Shown one piece after another: positions 1-7,548 of a stretch of DNA of 15,138 bases (positions are counted from its first letter, which is position 1; the number at the start of each line of letters is the position of its first letter). Made by a program: the position numbers and the translations under genes. Source of the stretch: CAYVVD01 sp964454975 (GTDB lineage Bacteria; Bacteroidota; Ignavibacteria; Kapaibacteriales; UBA2268). The DNA lies in NCBI GenBank assembly GCA_964454975.1, contig CAYVVD010000037.1, positions 1 through 15,138 of the forward strand. The letters run 5' to 3'. The notes under the pieces were generated by a model. It made no database searches, had not been told where the DNA came from, and saw nothing but the letters and a program-made list of their open reading frames with translations.

Positions 1-343
1 GCAGCTTTGCCAATTCTGCAGTCGAGTGGCTGCCTTTCGGGTCAAAGCCGTCATACAGCCCTCGGTTTCCTTCAATTACCGATATTGAGTTATTATAGCT
101 ATTATCAAAGAACGTTTGTTTAATAGTCTCGCTTTCCATCAGGAAAGAATCCAGGTTCCTTGCGGGGATACCTGTAATTAAATTCATCCAGGCAGGGTCA
201 ATAAAATCAGGCCCTTTTTTAAATGACGATACTTGTATGCTCCTGTTCTTAAGAGCTCCGAGCAGTCCGATTGCAAGCAAAGTCTTGCCTGAATCGCCGC
301 CCGTACCTGCAACTATCAGCCTGGGTATGTGTTTTGATTCCAT
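1..343 (-). CDS. dsrN: DsrN/CbiA-type cobyrinate (siroheme) a,c-diamide synthase, partial
   Basis: Only the first 114 residues lie in the window; the gene runs off the left edge. The N-terminus has a P-loop of the dethiobiotin synthetase/CbiA type (GTGGDSGKT, about residues 13-21), then KKGPDFIDP and EGNRGLYDG, both hallmarks of CobB/CbiA glutamine-dependent amidases. In this family ATP and glutamine are used to amidate the a and c carboxylates of a corrinoid. In dsr clusters the homologue is called DsrN and is thought to make the siroheme amide found in sulfite reductases. Its position directly downstream of dsrABD is the reason for preferring DsrN over a cobalamin gene. The ATG at 343 follows a long stem-loop and has no strong Shine-Dalgarno. 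The family call is firm; the siroheme role is inferred from context. Confidence 0.88.
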   Translation of the reverse strand, partial: MESKHIPRLIVAGTGGDSGKTLLAIGLLGALKNRSIQVSSFKKGPDFIDPAWMNLITGIPARNLDSFLMESETIKQTFFDNSYNNSISVIEGNRGLYDGFDPKGSHSTAELAKL

Positions 344-358
344 TTTTCAAAGAATTTA

Positions 359-401
359 ATTGAGTTGATTGCCCGTGCCTGCCGGGCAATCATATCTCAA
401 T
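359..401 (-). other. Intercistronic stem-loop between dsrD and dsrN
   Basis: The arms 366-375 (TGATTGCCCG) and 383-392 (CGGGCAATCA) pair perfectly over 10 bp around a 7-base loop. After a small internal loop they are extended by a second 6-bp arm pair (ATTGAG at 359-364, CTCAAT at 396-401). There is no U-tract on the minus-strand transcript, so it is not a canonical Rho-independent terminator. It may limit read-through into dsrN or protect the 3' end of the dsrABD message. Confidence 0.6.
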
Positions 402-413
402 GAAATCATGTCA

Positions 414-665
414 TTAATCGTTAGAGGCGCCCTCTTTATGAGGTATTTCAATAAAGCTGCCGCCAAAGTAAGTATAAACCAATTTGCCTTCGTTAACCAT
501 ACTCTTAATGGCTTCTTTGCCGAGCTTCTTATCGTACCTGTCTCCGAAAATTTCGGAGCAGGCCTTGTGAAGGTCACCGGCTTTGTATTTTTTCATGCCC
601 ATCGAGTCTTTTATCAGTTTATACATTTGTTCTGCAACTTCTTCTACTGTAAGTGTATCAGCCAT
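414..665 (-). CDS. dsrD: DsrD, small winged-helix activator of sulfite reductase
   Basis: This is an 83-residue protein of the DsrD family, whose members are usually about 75-80 residues and fold as a winged helix. The recognisable pattern is an acidic N-terminal helix (TVEEVAEQMYKLI), KYKAGDLHKACSEIFGDR and the wing-like KEAIKSMVNEGKLVYTYFGGS. DsrD lacks DNA-binding evidence in studied species and has been shown to act as an allosteric activator of DsrAB. The gene starts 12 bases after dsrB with a GGAGT Shine-Dalgarno, so it is co-translated with dsrAB. DsrD is a marker of the reductive Dsr pathway and is generally absent from oxidative Dsr sulfur oxidisers, so it sets the direction of this pathway, although some disproportionators also carry it. 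Confidence 0.95.
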   Translation of the reverse strand: MADTLTVEEVAEQMYKLIKDSMGMKKYKAGDLHKACSEIFGDRYDKKLGKEAIKSMVNEGKLVYTYFGGSFIEIPHKEGASND

Positions 666-677
666 TATAAACTCCGT

Positions 678-1760
678 TTAGTTTGTTAAATGAACGGAAC
701 GTTTGAATGACAGGCCTGCATGCTTGAAATCATCAATATGCTCTTTCTGGAATTCGATGCCGGTAAGTTGGAAGAACCTCGGCCATCCAATCCTGTCAAT
801 CCATTCTCCGATTCGCTCGTGTTTATGAGCGCCTGCACGCCATACGTCTATAATATTGATTATAGCATCCACAACTTTTGTCCACCTGGGTGGTTCATTC
901 GGAATATAAGGAATAGCAAGTTTCGAGAACTTAGGCTCTGTCCTTGCATTCGAAACCTTCCCGCCTACCCAGATTGAAATACCGTCAGCTTCAGGGTCTG
1001 CAATTGGCATAGCCGGGCAAACGGTGAAACAGTTAGCACAGTACATACAAAGCTCTTCATCAAGTTCGACGTTTGGTTTGCCATCATGAGTGCTTGGCCT
1101 GATAGCAGCTGTCGGGCAGGAGGCAATAAGATTCGGTACTTCACAAAGTTTTGGAAGTGTATCTTTATGAACTGCAGGAGCTTTTGTATGGATACCCAAA
1201 ATAGCAATATCCGAGCAGTGCACAGCACCACACATATTAAGGCAGCATGCAAGTGCAATGCGGCATTTTGCCGGCAGGTCCATATTTTTGTAGTGGTCAA
1301 TTACACCGTCCATAACCGCTTTAACAACGCCGGAAGCGTCTGTAGCAGATGAGTGGCAGTGTACCCAGCCCTGGGTGTGAACAATGCTCGAAATAGCATT
1401 GCCGGTACCACCAACCGGGTGGCCGATTGCTTCGAGTTCGTTAATCAGGGGGTCAACGTTGTTTTCATCTTCAAGAAGGAATTCTACATTGTGGCGTGAG
1501 GTAAAGCGGAGGTGTCCACCACAGTATTTTTCAGCCAGGTCAGCAAAAATCCTGATTTTTTTTGTACTAACAAGCCTTGGCGAACCTGCTCTTACAGAGT
1601 ATAGTTTTTCGCCGGATTCTGAAGTATGTACCAAAACACCGGCTCTTGGTATTTCATGATATTTCCACTGGCCGTAGTTCCTTTTGATAACCGGCGGAAG
1701 AAACTGCTCATAGTGCGGCGGCCCGATATCGGTAATCCTTTGCGGTTTTGCGTCAGCCAT
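678..1760 (-). CDS. dsrB: Dissimilatory sulfite reductase beta subunit
   Basis: A 360-residue DsrB, the usual length. With DsrA it forms the cytoplasmic alpha2beta2 enzyme that reduces sulfite, passing the product to DsrC. The siroheme-linked 4Fe-4S ligands are visible as C135 (GWVHCHSSATDASG), then C172-C173 and C177 in ACCLNMCGAVHC. The 37-residue spacing from C135 to C172 equals that of Cys151 and Cys188 in the Desulfovibrio enzyme. A second 4Fe-4S ferredoxin insert is given by CMYCANCFTVCP (C238, C241, C244, C248). In characterised enzymes the DsrB siroheme is the catalytic one. The ATG at 1760 has an AAGGAAA ribosome site. It lies 44 bases after dsrA and 12 bases before dsrD. Confidence 0.98.
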   Translation of the reverse strand: MADAKPQRITDIGPPHYEQFLPPVIKRNYGQWKYHEIPRAGVLVHTSESGEKLYSVRAGSPRLVSTKKIRIFADLAEKYCGGHLRFTSRHNVEFLLEDENNVDPLINELEAIGHPVGGTGNAISSIVHTQGWVHCHSSATDASGVVKAVMDGVIDHYKNMDLPAKCRIALACCLNMCGAVHCSDIAILGIHTKAPAVHKDTLPKLCEVPNLIASCPTAAIRPSTHDGKPNVELDEELCMYCANCFTVCPAMPIADPEADGISIWVGGKVSNARTEPKFSKLAIPYIPNEPPRWTKVVDAIINIIDVWRAGAHKHERIGEWIDRIGWPRFFQLTGIEFQKEHIDDFKHAGLSFKRSVHLTN

Positions 1761-1804
1761 TTTTAATTTCCTTTTTATTATTAAAAATTGTTTTCAAAAA
1801 AATG

Positions 1805-3007
1805 TTAAGCTTCTTCCTCTTCTTCATTGAGGTATTGCTCGTAGAATACATACGGGTTATCCCTCGGGAATGCTACCATTTCAGGTGCAGGGTCGAGGCC
1901 GACTGCATCGAGGAAGTTGCCCAAACCAACGCGTTGAATAAATTCACCGATTCTTTCGCGATTTTTGCCTTCTTCGCACCAGAGGTCAATCATATCGTCT
2001 ATCAGGTCAGTAAAGTCTTCGAGTGATTCTTCGATGTCTATAAACGGTATGAGAACTGAGCCGAGTAAAGCCCCCTCTACGATTGGGGCTTTAGCGCCAA
2101 TAAGCATTACAGCACCGGTTTCTGTACCCGGACGCAATGCTTTTGGCATAACATTGATGCAATGCATACAGTGGCGGCATGCGCTGTTGTCTATTTCAAT
2201 TTCGCCGTCTTTATAGTCAATACACTTTGCCGGGCAAAGCATAACTATTTCACGGAAAATGTCAGTACCATTATTTGCATATTCCTTAACAGCATCCTGG
2301 TCAATACGGATGTCGTCCTTCCAGATGCCGATAACTGCCATGTCAGATCGAGCAACTGAAGCCACACAATCATTCGGACAACCGGAGAATTTGAATTTCC
2401 ACTTGTATGGGAATGCCGGCCTGTGAAGTTCATCCTGGTAGTGTTGAGTGATGTGGTGTGTAACTTTCATAGTGTCGTAACAGGCCCATTCGCAGCGGGA
2501 TTTTCCGCAGCAGCAGCTTGGTGTACGAACGTCGGAGCCCGAACCGCCAAGGTCGAATCCAAGTTTTGTTAGTTTTTCAAATACTGGTTCAAGCTGGTCT
2601 GTTGTTGTACCCAGGAGAATCATATCGCCTGTTGAGCCGTGCATGTTTGTGAGTCCCGAACCATGTTCTTCCCAAACATCGCAAAGTTTCCTGAGAACGT
2701 CTGATGTGTAATACCATCCCGAGGGCTGGTTAACTCGCATTGTGTGGAAATGAGATACTTCCGGAAATTCTTCCGGCAGCGATGAATAACGCCCGATAAC
2801 GCCTCCGCCGTAACCCATAACGCCAACTATCCCGCCGTGTTTCCAGTAGCCTATTCTGTCCCGGTAGGATTTTTCAAGCTGGCCGAGGAGGTCGTTAGCC
2901 ATTGCGTTTGTTTCAGCGGCTGCCTTGATTTCTGAAACGAAACTCGGCCAGGGGCCTTTCTCGAGGTCGTCCAGAAGTGGTGTGTCGTATTTCTTCATGT
3001 CAGCCAT
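1805..3007 (-). CDS. dsrA: Dissimilatory sulfite reductase alpha subunit
   Basis: A 400-residue DsrA. The siroheme-4Fe-4S ligands fit C166 and C172 in CCCGKSRCEWAC, and C210 and C214 in FSGCPNDC; their spacings (6, 38, 4) match the Desulfovibrio ligands Cys177, 183, 221 and 225. The ferredoxin insert has C258 in MLCPAKC followed by C277, C280 and C283 in CRHCMHC, again with the family spacing. The protein ends in a run of glutamates (LNEEEEEA), which is slightly unusual. The gene starts at ATG 3007 behind GAGGAG, 25 bases after the qmoC-like gene, so sulfite reductase is probably expressed from the same message as the upstream electron-transfer subunit. Confidence 0.98.
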   Translation of the reverse strand: MADMKKYDTPLLDDLEKGPWPSFVSEIKAAAETNAMANDLLGQLEKSYRDRIGYWKHGGIVGVMGYGGGVIGRYSSLPEEFPEVSHFHTMRVNQPSGWYYTSDVLRKLCDVWEEHGSGLTNMHGSTGDMILLGTTTDQLEPVFEKLTKLGFDLGGSGSDVRTPSCCCGKSRCEWACYDTMKVTHHITQHYQDELHRPAFPYKWKFKFSGCPNDCVASVARSDMAVIGIWKDDIRIDQDAVKEYANNGTDIFREIVMLCPAKCIDYKDGEIEIDNSACRHCMHCINVMPKALRPGTETGAVMLIGAKAPIVEGALLGSVLIPFIDIEESLEDFTDLIDDMIDLWCEEGKNRERIGEFIQRVGLGNFLDAVGLDPAPEMVAFPRDNPYVFYEQYLNEEEEEA

Positions 3008-3032
3008 AATAGCTCCTCATGCTTTATTAATA

Positions 3033-4319
3033 TCATGAAGCTGTTTCTAACGCTTCTTTTTCTTCCTGTTTAATATGAAACCCGTTTGTCATGTGAATTT
3101 CCTGCCTTGCTGTCCTGTCGTGCATTGCAAGGTATGTCAAACCAAGGAACCTGTATATCATGTGTGCAAACTTAGAAAATGGCATATACCAAAGGAGGAA
3201 ATAAACCATTACAAGGTGCACAAAATAAGTCGGGTATGCTATCGCAGGCAATTGCCCAATCCTGAGGAAAACAAGCAGCATGCCAGTTGAGCTAACACCC
3301 CAGAGCATCCAAAGGAACAGCATATCGTTATAGTTGGATTGGCTTTCCTTTGCCGGCATCTGGCTTCGTCTGATTAACATCATCAGCCCGCCAAATACAA
3401 GCAGTGAACCGCTTATCACACCGAATAACTTCACAAACAATCCGGTTAGCTCAAGGGCATAATGTTCTGTTGCTCCCTGTGAACCAAACAGCATTGCAAC
3501 GGGCAGGTTCATGTGCTCAGGCAGGAACTTTGGGAATAATCCCAACTTTTCGCCAAATATATTGAAAACAACAATCGCGGTAGCTATCAATGCGCCCACA
3601 AAACCGTAAAACACCATCAGGTGGGCATAATAGCGGTTTGAGTTATTACTGCATTTATCGAATTTCCTGTGGAACATAAAGTCTGTAAATACTGTATATA
3701 CTGCCTTGAGGAAATTTCGCTTAGGTGTTCCGTAATCATTGTAATTATGTAAGTCATCCCAATACCTTTTAAATCCCAAAAAGGCAAGTGTGAATATTAG
3801 AATGTTTCCGAACATGAAGAGCATTTCAATCGGGCCGTGAGCAATAAAATCAGCATACTTGAATTCGCCTGAAGGGAGCGGGAACAGATTGCCAAGGTTC
3901 CAGTCCTGTGTAGCAAATACAAGCAGGCTTATCAGAATAACCGGAATAACAAGCAGCGCAGGCAGGTATTTCGGCGAGCTAAGCGCTTCGCCCATGAACC
4001 TGGGGAATGCGTAAAACCTGTAAACATAATTACGAACAGCTGCCATAAGATCGCCCGGGCGAGCACCCCTGGGACACTTTTGCGAGCAGTCCATACATGC
4101 ATGGCACAACCAGATGTCCGGATCGGCTACGAGTTTGTCCTTTCTGCCCCATCCGGCATTAATCATCTCCTTCCTGGGAAACGGATTTTCGACTGGCGAC
4201 AGGTCGCAAACAACGGTGCAAGTGGCGCACTGAAAGCATTTCTTCATTGTTTCGCCGCCATTTTGCTTCAAATACCTGATGAATTTTACATCAGTTCCGG
4301 GATTTACTCTTTCGCTCAC
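3033..4319 (-). CDS. qmoC: QmoC-like HdrC/HdrE fusion, membrane quinone-interacting subunit
   Basis: A 428-residue protein with two parts. Residues about 25-95 are an HdrC-like ferredoxin domain with two 4Fe-4S motifs: C28, C31, C34, C38 and C72, C75, C78, C82, the last followed by PRGARPGDLM. Residues about 119-390 form roughly six membrane helices of the HdrE/NarI cytochrome b type, with candidate haem histidines H161, H233, H368 and H386. This fused layout is that of QmoC, which joins the menaquinol pool to QmoAB and AprBA. DsrM lacks the ferredoxin domain and DsrK lacks the membrane part. It starts with GTG at 4319 behind AGAGGAAA. Unusually, it stands next to dsrA and has no qmoA or qmoB beside it, so its soluble partner is not evident here. 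Confidence 0.87.
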   Translation of the reverse strand: MSERVNPGTDVKFIRYLKQNGGETMKKCFQCATCTVVCDLSPVENPFPRKEMINAGWGRKDKLVADPDIWLCHACMDCSQKCPRGARPGDLMAAVRNYVYRFYAFPRFMGEALSSPKYLPALLVIPVILISLLVFATQDWNLGNLFPLPSGEFKYADFIAHGPIEMLFMFGNILIFTLAFLGFKRYWDDLHNYNDYGTPKRNFLKAVYTVFTDFMFHRKFDKCSNNSNRYYAHLMVFYGFVGALIATAIVVFNIFGEKLGLFPKFLPEHMNLPVAMLFGSQGATEHYALELTGLFVKLFGVISGSLLVFGGLMMLIRRSQMPAKESQSNYNDMLFLWMLWGVSSTGMLLVFLRIGQLPAIAYPTYFVHLVMVYFLLWYMPFSKFAHMIYRFLGLTYLAMHDRTARQEIHMTNGFHIKQEEKEALETAS

Positions 4320-4358
4320 TTTACTTTCCTCTGTATCATCAGTACAAAGATTTTGCTA

Positions 4359-5159
4359 TTAATTAGTTGCAGGCCGGATGTATTCAGGCCGCAAACGTAA
4401 TGTCTTCTCGCCGAACAGGCTCAACCTCAGCCACTTAAAGCCAAATTTGAGCAATTCGATGTCGTCGTTTTTCATTTTTTCACTCTGCTCTGCCGGCACA
4501 TCAAATCTTTTGAAAAACGTGCTCTCGAAGCAGAATAACCTGAACCTGTCTATATCGTAGCAAACCATGTAGAACATTTCAAGCTTAACAGGCTCAATTT
4601 TTTTACCCCTCACAAAATGGTCATGGGTAGAAATCTGTTTGAATAAATCACCAAGTTCATTGTAGAGTGCAACATCCTGGTCTTTCATCCATTCTTCAAT
4701 TGTCCATTCCTTAGCTCCTTCCTCGAAACCCTTGCATACCTTTTCTTTCAGGAGAAAGTAAAATTCTTCCTCGTTGGGAGCCAAGTCTGTCGGAGATGCG
4801 ACACCAACCGGGAACATCCTGCATGACCAGGGGCGATCTTCGTAAACTGTGCACCCTTTTTCACTGTCAACAAAGTGGCAGTTTAATTCAGGATCATTCA
4901 TTTTAAGCATTACCACCGGGTGATTAAGATTTTCCTGGATTGGAAGTATTGTGTACTTATCAAGGAATTCAGTTGATGTTATACCCAGCCTGTTTTTAAG
5001 GCGGATAATGTCGTAAGGAGTAAGAAATATATTAACGTCGTTGCAACACTTATTGAAGCAACTCACACCGGGATTACACCCGAAAGTGAATGTATCGTTC
5101 ACTTTCATCCTAGGATAATCCTTGATGATTTTTTCTTTTATATTATTAAGGTCATTCAT
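4359..5159 (-). CDS. YkgJ-family cysteine-cluster protein
   Basis: A 266-residue soluble protein, counting from the ATG at 5159. The frame could extend to 5240, but that would overlap the upstream gene, and an AGAGGAAAA site precedes 5159. The YkgJ (CxxCxxCC-type) signature is clear: FGCNPGVSCFNKCCNDV near the N-terminus, then CHFVD, GCTVYEDRPWSCRMFPVG and a later KVCKGF. This family is predicted to bind zinc or an iron-sulfur cluster, and its biochemical role is not established. The stop codon of the upstream zinc-ribbon gene is separated from this start by one base, so the two are translationally coupled. It lies 39 bases before qmoC, in the place where qmoAB would be expected. A role in metal-cluster handling or electron transfer for Apr/Dsr is only inferred from position. 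Confidence 0.85.
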   Translation of the reverse strand: MNDLNNIKEKIIKDYPRMKVNDTFTFGCNPGVSCFNKCCNDVNIFLTPYDIIRLKNRLGITSTEFLDKYTILPIQENLNHPVVMLKMNDPELNCHFVDSEKGCTVYEDRPWSCRMFPVGVASPTDLAPNEEEFYFLLKEKVCKGFEEGAKEWTIEEWMKDQDVALYNELGDLFKQISTHDHFVRGKKIEPVKLEMFYMVCYDIDRFRLFCFESTFFKRFDVPAEQSEKMKNDDIELLKFGFKWLRLSLFGEKTLRLRPEYIRPATN

Positions 5160-5160
5160 T

Positions 5161-5445
5161 CTATTTTTCCTCTTTAAATTCGAATATCTGCGGTTTGAAG
5201 GTATAGGGTGAAAATACAGGTATCGGCCCCACGCTTCCATTGTGCGGGTTAAACATATAGCGATAGGAAGAATTGACTTTGAAATTCTCTTTCATATGGT
5301 CCCAACCGCGCTTGTAATAGCCGCATTCGTCATTGAAGCAGATATAGACATACTCAAAGCCTAAGTCATGCCCTGGAGGAAAAGCAGTTGCTTTCATTTC
5401 CGATTCACAGTATTTACAAATGTGTCTTCCTGAGTCTTCTGACAT
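5161..5445 (-). CDS. Small zinc-ribbon protein of unknown function
   Basis: A 94-residue protein counted from the ATG at 5445. A GTG start at 5511 would give 116 residues, but it has no ribosome site and adds an unconserved-looking leader. A zinc ribbon is visible as CKYCESEM near the N-terminus and CFNDECGYY about 20 residues later, resembling ogr/Delta-like zinc fingers. The rest (GWDHMKENFKVNSSYRYM, then GSVGPIPVF) has no recognised domain. The stop TAG overlaps the Shine-Dalgarno region of the YkgJ-family gene, one base before its ATG. The location between aprA and qmoC suggests a job linked to APS reduction, as an assembly factor or small adaptor. I do not know its function. Confidence 0.75.
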   Translation of the reverse strand: MSEDSGRHICKYCESEMKATAFPPGHDLGFEYVYICFNDECGYYKRGWDHMKENFKVNSSYRYMFNPHNGSVGPIPVFSPYTFKPQIFEFKEEK

Positions 5446-5574
5446 TTCAAGTCTCGTCTTTAAATGAACATTTCCAATTTGGTGGTCTTTAGCAGTTGTG
5501 AATCGAAACACAAAACGCGGAAACCACTTTGGTTTCCCTGTTTAATATTCCGTCAAAGAACTTTTTAATAAGCA

Positions 5575-5600
5575 TCTCTCCCGCCCGAAGGCGGGAGAGA
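5575..5600 (-). other. Perfect 11-bp stem-loop with UUCG tetraloop after aprA
   Basis: Arms 5575-5585 (TCTCTCCCGCC) and 5590-5600 (GGCGGGAGAGA) are perfectly complementary. On the minus-strand transcript the loop reads UUCG closed by C-G, an exceptionally stable tetraloop. It begins 14 bases after the aprA stop codon. No U-tract follows, so it fits an mRNA-stabilising or processing hairpin that raises apr over downstream genes, or a Rho-linked attenuator, better than a standard terminator. Confidence 0.75.
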
Positions 5601-5613
5601 AGAGTCAAATCAA

Positions 5614-7488
5614 TTAAAAGATGTGGAGAATGTCTTTAGTAAATACATCCCATTTATCTTCTGCTTCGTTATAAGTCATGTTCACAAATTTTTCCCAGTT
5701 TTCGTTGTCGATCTTTGGAGTATCTGCGCGGTAGTAGTAGCCCGGCCAGCGTGTCTCTTCGCGGAAGAGGATAGCGCGAACGTGTGCTTCTGCCTGCCAT
5801 GTCCTGTGAACATTTTCCCATGCTCTCATCAACTCGTGCAAGTTCTCTGCTCCAAGTTTTTCTGCGTCTTCTTTCAGGAAGTCGAGAAGCTGAAGAGCTC
5901 TTTCGAGTGACTTTTTATTTGTCTTGAACTGAGCGGATACACCGCCTGCGTACTCGTCCATAATCTTCTGGAGACGGAACATGTACATTTTCGGGCGAAT
6001 GTAATTCGGGTTAATGTTAGCGTCTGTTGTTTCCTTGCTGTATTGTTCAAATACATTTATTGGTGCAAGGATTTTTTCTTTCAGAGCGTTGATCTTAGCA
6101 TCGTCGTAGCTATGAGTCGGGTTTTCTTTTACGATATACTCGATAGCTGCTTTACCGGCAATACGTCCTTCAGCGTGTGAACCTGATGAGAATTTATGGC
6201 TCGATGCACCTGAAGCGTCGCCAGCTGCGAAGAGGCCTTTAACTGTAGTCATGTTAGCATAACCCCAGAAGTATTCAGCAGGAGCAAGGTCTTTAGGACC
6301 TGAAACCCATGCACCTGATGCGCCTGAGTGTGAACCGATGAAGTAAGGTTCTGCAGCTGCGATTTCTGATGGTTCTTCTTCCGGGAAGATATTAGTTGAT
6401 GCCCAGAGAAGAGCCTGGGAAATAGTCATATCAAGGAAGTCTTCCCATGCTTCTGCTTCGAGTTCTTTGATTTTCTTCTTGTAACCTTTCGGGTCGTCTT
6501 TGTATTCGTCTGCAATGCGCTGGATAGCTTCTTCTGTCTTCATGTAGATAGGCCCCTTGCCGTCCATAACATCCATCATGCCGAGCCAGTTACGCAGGTT
6601 AGCCGGCATTGGTTTTACTTTGCCGTATGGGAGCCATTTTTCTAGCTCATCCCTTCTTTCAACCATGTACTCTCCGCCTTCGGCATTTACAGCACGTGCT
6701 TTAAAGAGTAGGAACCAAGCGCCAACAGGTCCGTATGCGTCTTTGAAACGTACAGGAATAAAGCGTACTTCCTGGCATGTCATTTCTGCGCCAGCTTTAA
6801 TTGTGAAGTATGCAGATGAACCTGAGTTCCAAGGTGGATACCATGCACGGCCAAGACCTTCGCCCGATGAACGTGGTTTGAATACGTGAACAGCACCGCC
6901 AGCACCAATGTAAACTGCTTTGGCTTTGAATACATAGAATTTGTTTTCGCGTACGCTAAATCCGACTGCACCGGATACTTTGTCGCCGTCCATCAATGGC
7001 TCAACGATAAATATGCGTTCGTAAATGTTGTCGATACCGAGAGCGTTCTTTGCTGCTTCGCCAACGATTACTTTGTAAGATTCACCGTTGATCATAAGCT
7101 GCCAGCGACCTTCGTGTACGAAGTTGCCTTCTTCGTCTTTCCAGATGGGGAGACCCCATTTCTCGAAGAGATGTACTGAAGAATCCACGTGGCGTGCAAT
7201 GTTAGCAACGAGGTCTTCACGTGTAACACCCATAAGGTCGTTGCGGACGTAGTCTACATAATCTTTAATTGTGTTGTTACCACTTCTTAGGTCAACATAC
7301 TGGTTAATAGCCGAAAGACCCATAGCAACAGCGCCTGAGCGGTCAACAGCGGCTTTGTCAACCAAGGTGACCTTCACATTGTGTTTTTTAGCCCAATGTG
7401 CAGCTTCAACAGCTACACCGCAAGCAGACATACCACCACCGATAATCAAAAAATCGGTTGTGACTTCTACTGTCTCGAAATTTGCCAT
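5614..7488 (-). CDS. aprA: Adenylylsulfate (APS) reductase alpha subunit
   Basis: A 624-residue flavoprotein that reduces APS to sulfite and AMP. The FAD fold starts with FLIIGGGMSACGVAVEAA (residues 13-30) and a second dinucleotide contact, YIGAGGAVHVFKPRSSGEG, near 193-211. Active-site stretches known from the Archaeoglobus enzyme are present: RFIPVRFKDAYGPVGAWF (about 242-259, with the arginine that binds the substrate phosphosulfate) and SHSGASGAWVSG (about 386-397, with the active-site histidine). AAGDASGASSHKFSSGSHAE completes the FAD site. It is encoded 60 bases after aprB with an AAAGGAG ribosome site. The length is slightly below the 640-660 of many homologues. It forms a cytoplasmic heterodimer with AprB. 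Confidence 0.98.
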   Translation of the reverse strand: MANFETVEVTTDFLIIGGGMSACGVAVEAAHWAKKHNVKVTLVDKAAVDRSGAVAMGLSAINQYVDLRSGNNTIKDYVDYVRNDLMGVTREDLVANIARHVDSSVHLFEKWGLPIWKDEEGNFVHEGRWQLMINGESYKVIVGEAAKNALGIDNIYERIFIVEPLMDGDKVSGAVGFSVRENKFYVFKAKAVYIGAGGAVHVFKPRSSGEGLGRAWYPPWNSGSSAYFTIKAGAEMTCQEVRFIPVRFKDAYGPVGAWFLLFKARAVNAEGGEYMVERRDELEKWLPYGKVKPMPANLRNWLGMMDVMDGKGPIYMKTEEAIQRIADEYKDDPKGYKKKIKELEAEAWEDFLDMTISQALLWASTNIFPEEEPSEIAAAEPYFIGSHSGASGAWVSGPKDLAPAEYFWGYANMTTVKGLFAAGDASGASSHKFSSGSHAEGRIAGKAAIEYIVKENPTHSYDDAKINALKEKILAPINVFEQYSKETTDANINPNYIRPKMYMFRLQKIMDEYAGGVSAQFKTNKKSLERALQLLDFLKEDAEKLGAENLHELMRAWENVHRTWQAEAHVRAILFREETRWPGYYYRADTPKIDNENWEKFVNMTYNEAEDKWDVFTKDILHIF

Positions 7489-7548
7489 TATTATACTCCT
7501 TTAATTAATTACTTTCTTTTTGATAAAATCCGGTTCAACTTGCAATGA

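Noticed and set aside
678..3007. Oxidative-type (reverse) DsrAB of sulfur oxidisers
   Set aside because: DsrD is directly linked and neither dsrEFH nor dsrL is visible, so a reductive direction is more likely. A phylogeny of DsrAB would settle it.
3033..4319. Considered as DsrM, DsrK or HdrD rather than QmoC
   Set aside because: DsrM has no ferredoxin domain and DsrK/HdrD are soluble with CCG-type domains. The fused two-cluster ferredoxin plus six-helix cytochrome b fits QmoC only.
5446..5511. GTG start extending the zinc-ribbon protein to 116 residues
   Set aside because: There is no ribosome site before the GTG, and the extra 22 residues have no domain character; ATG 5445 is preferred, though its own site is weak.
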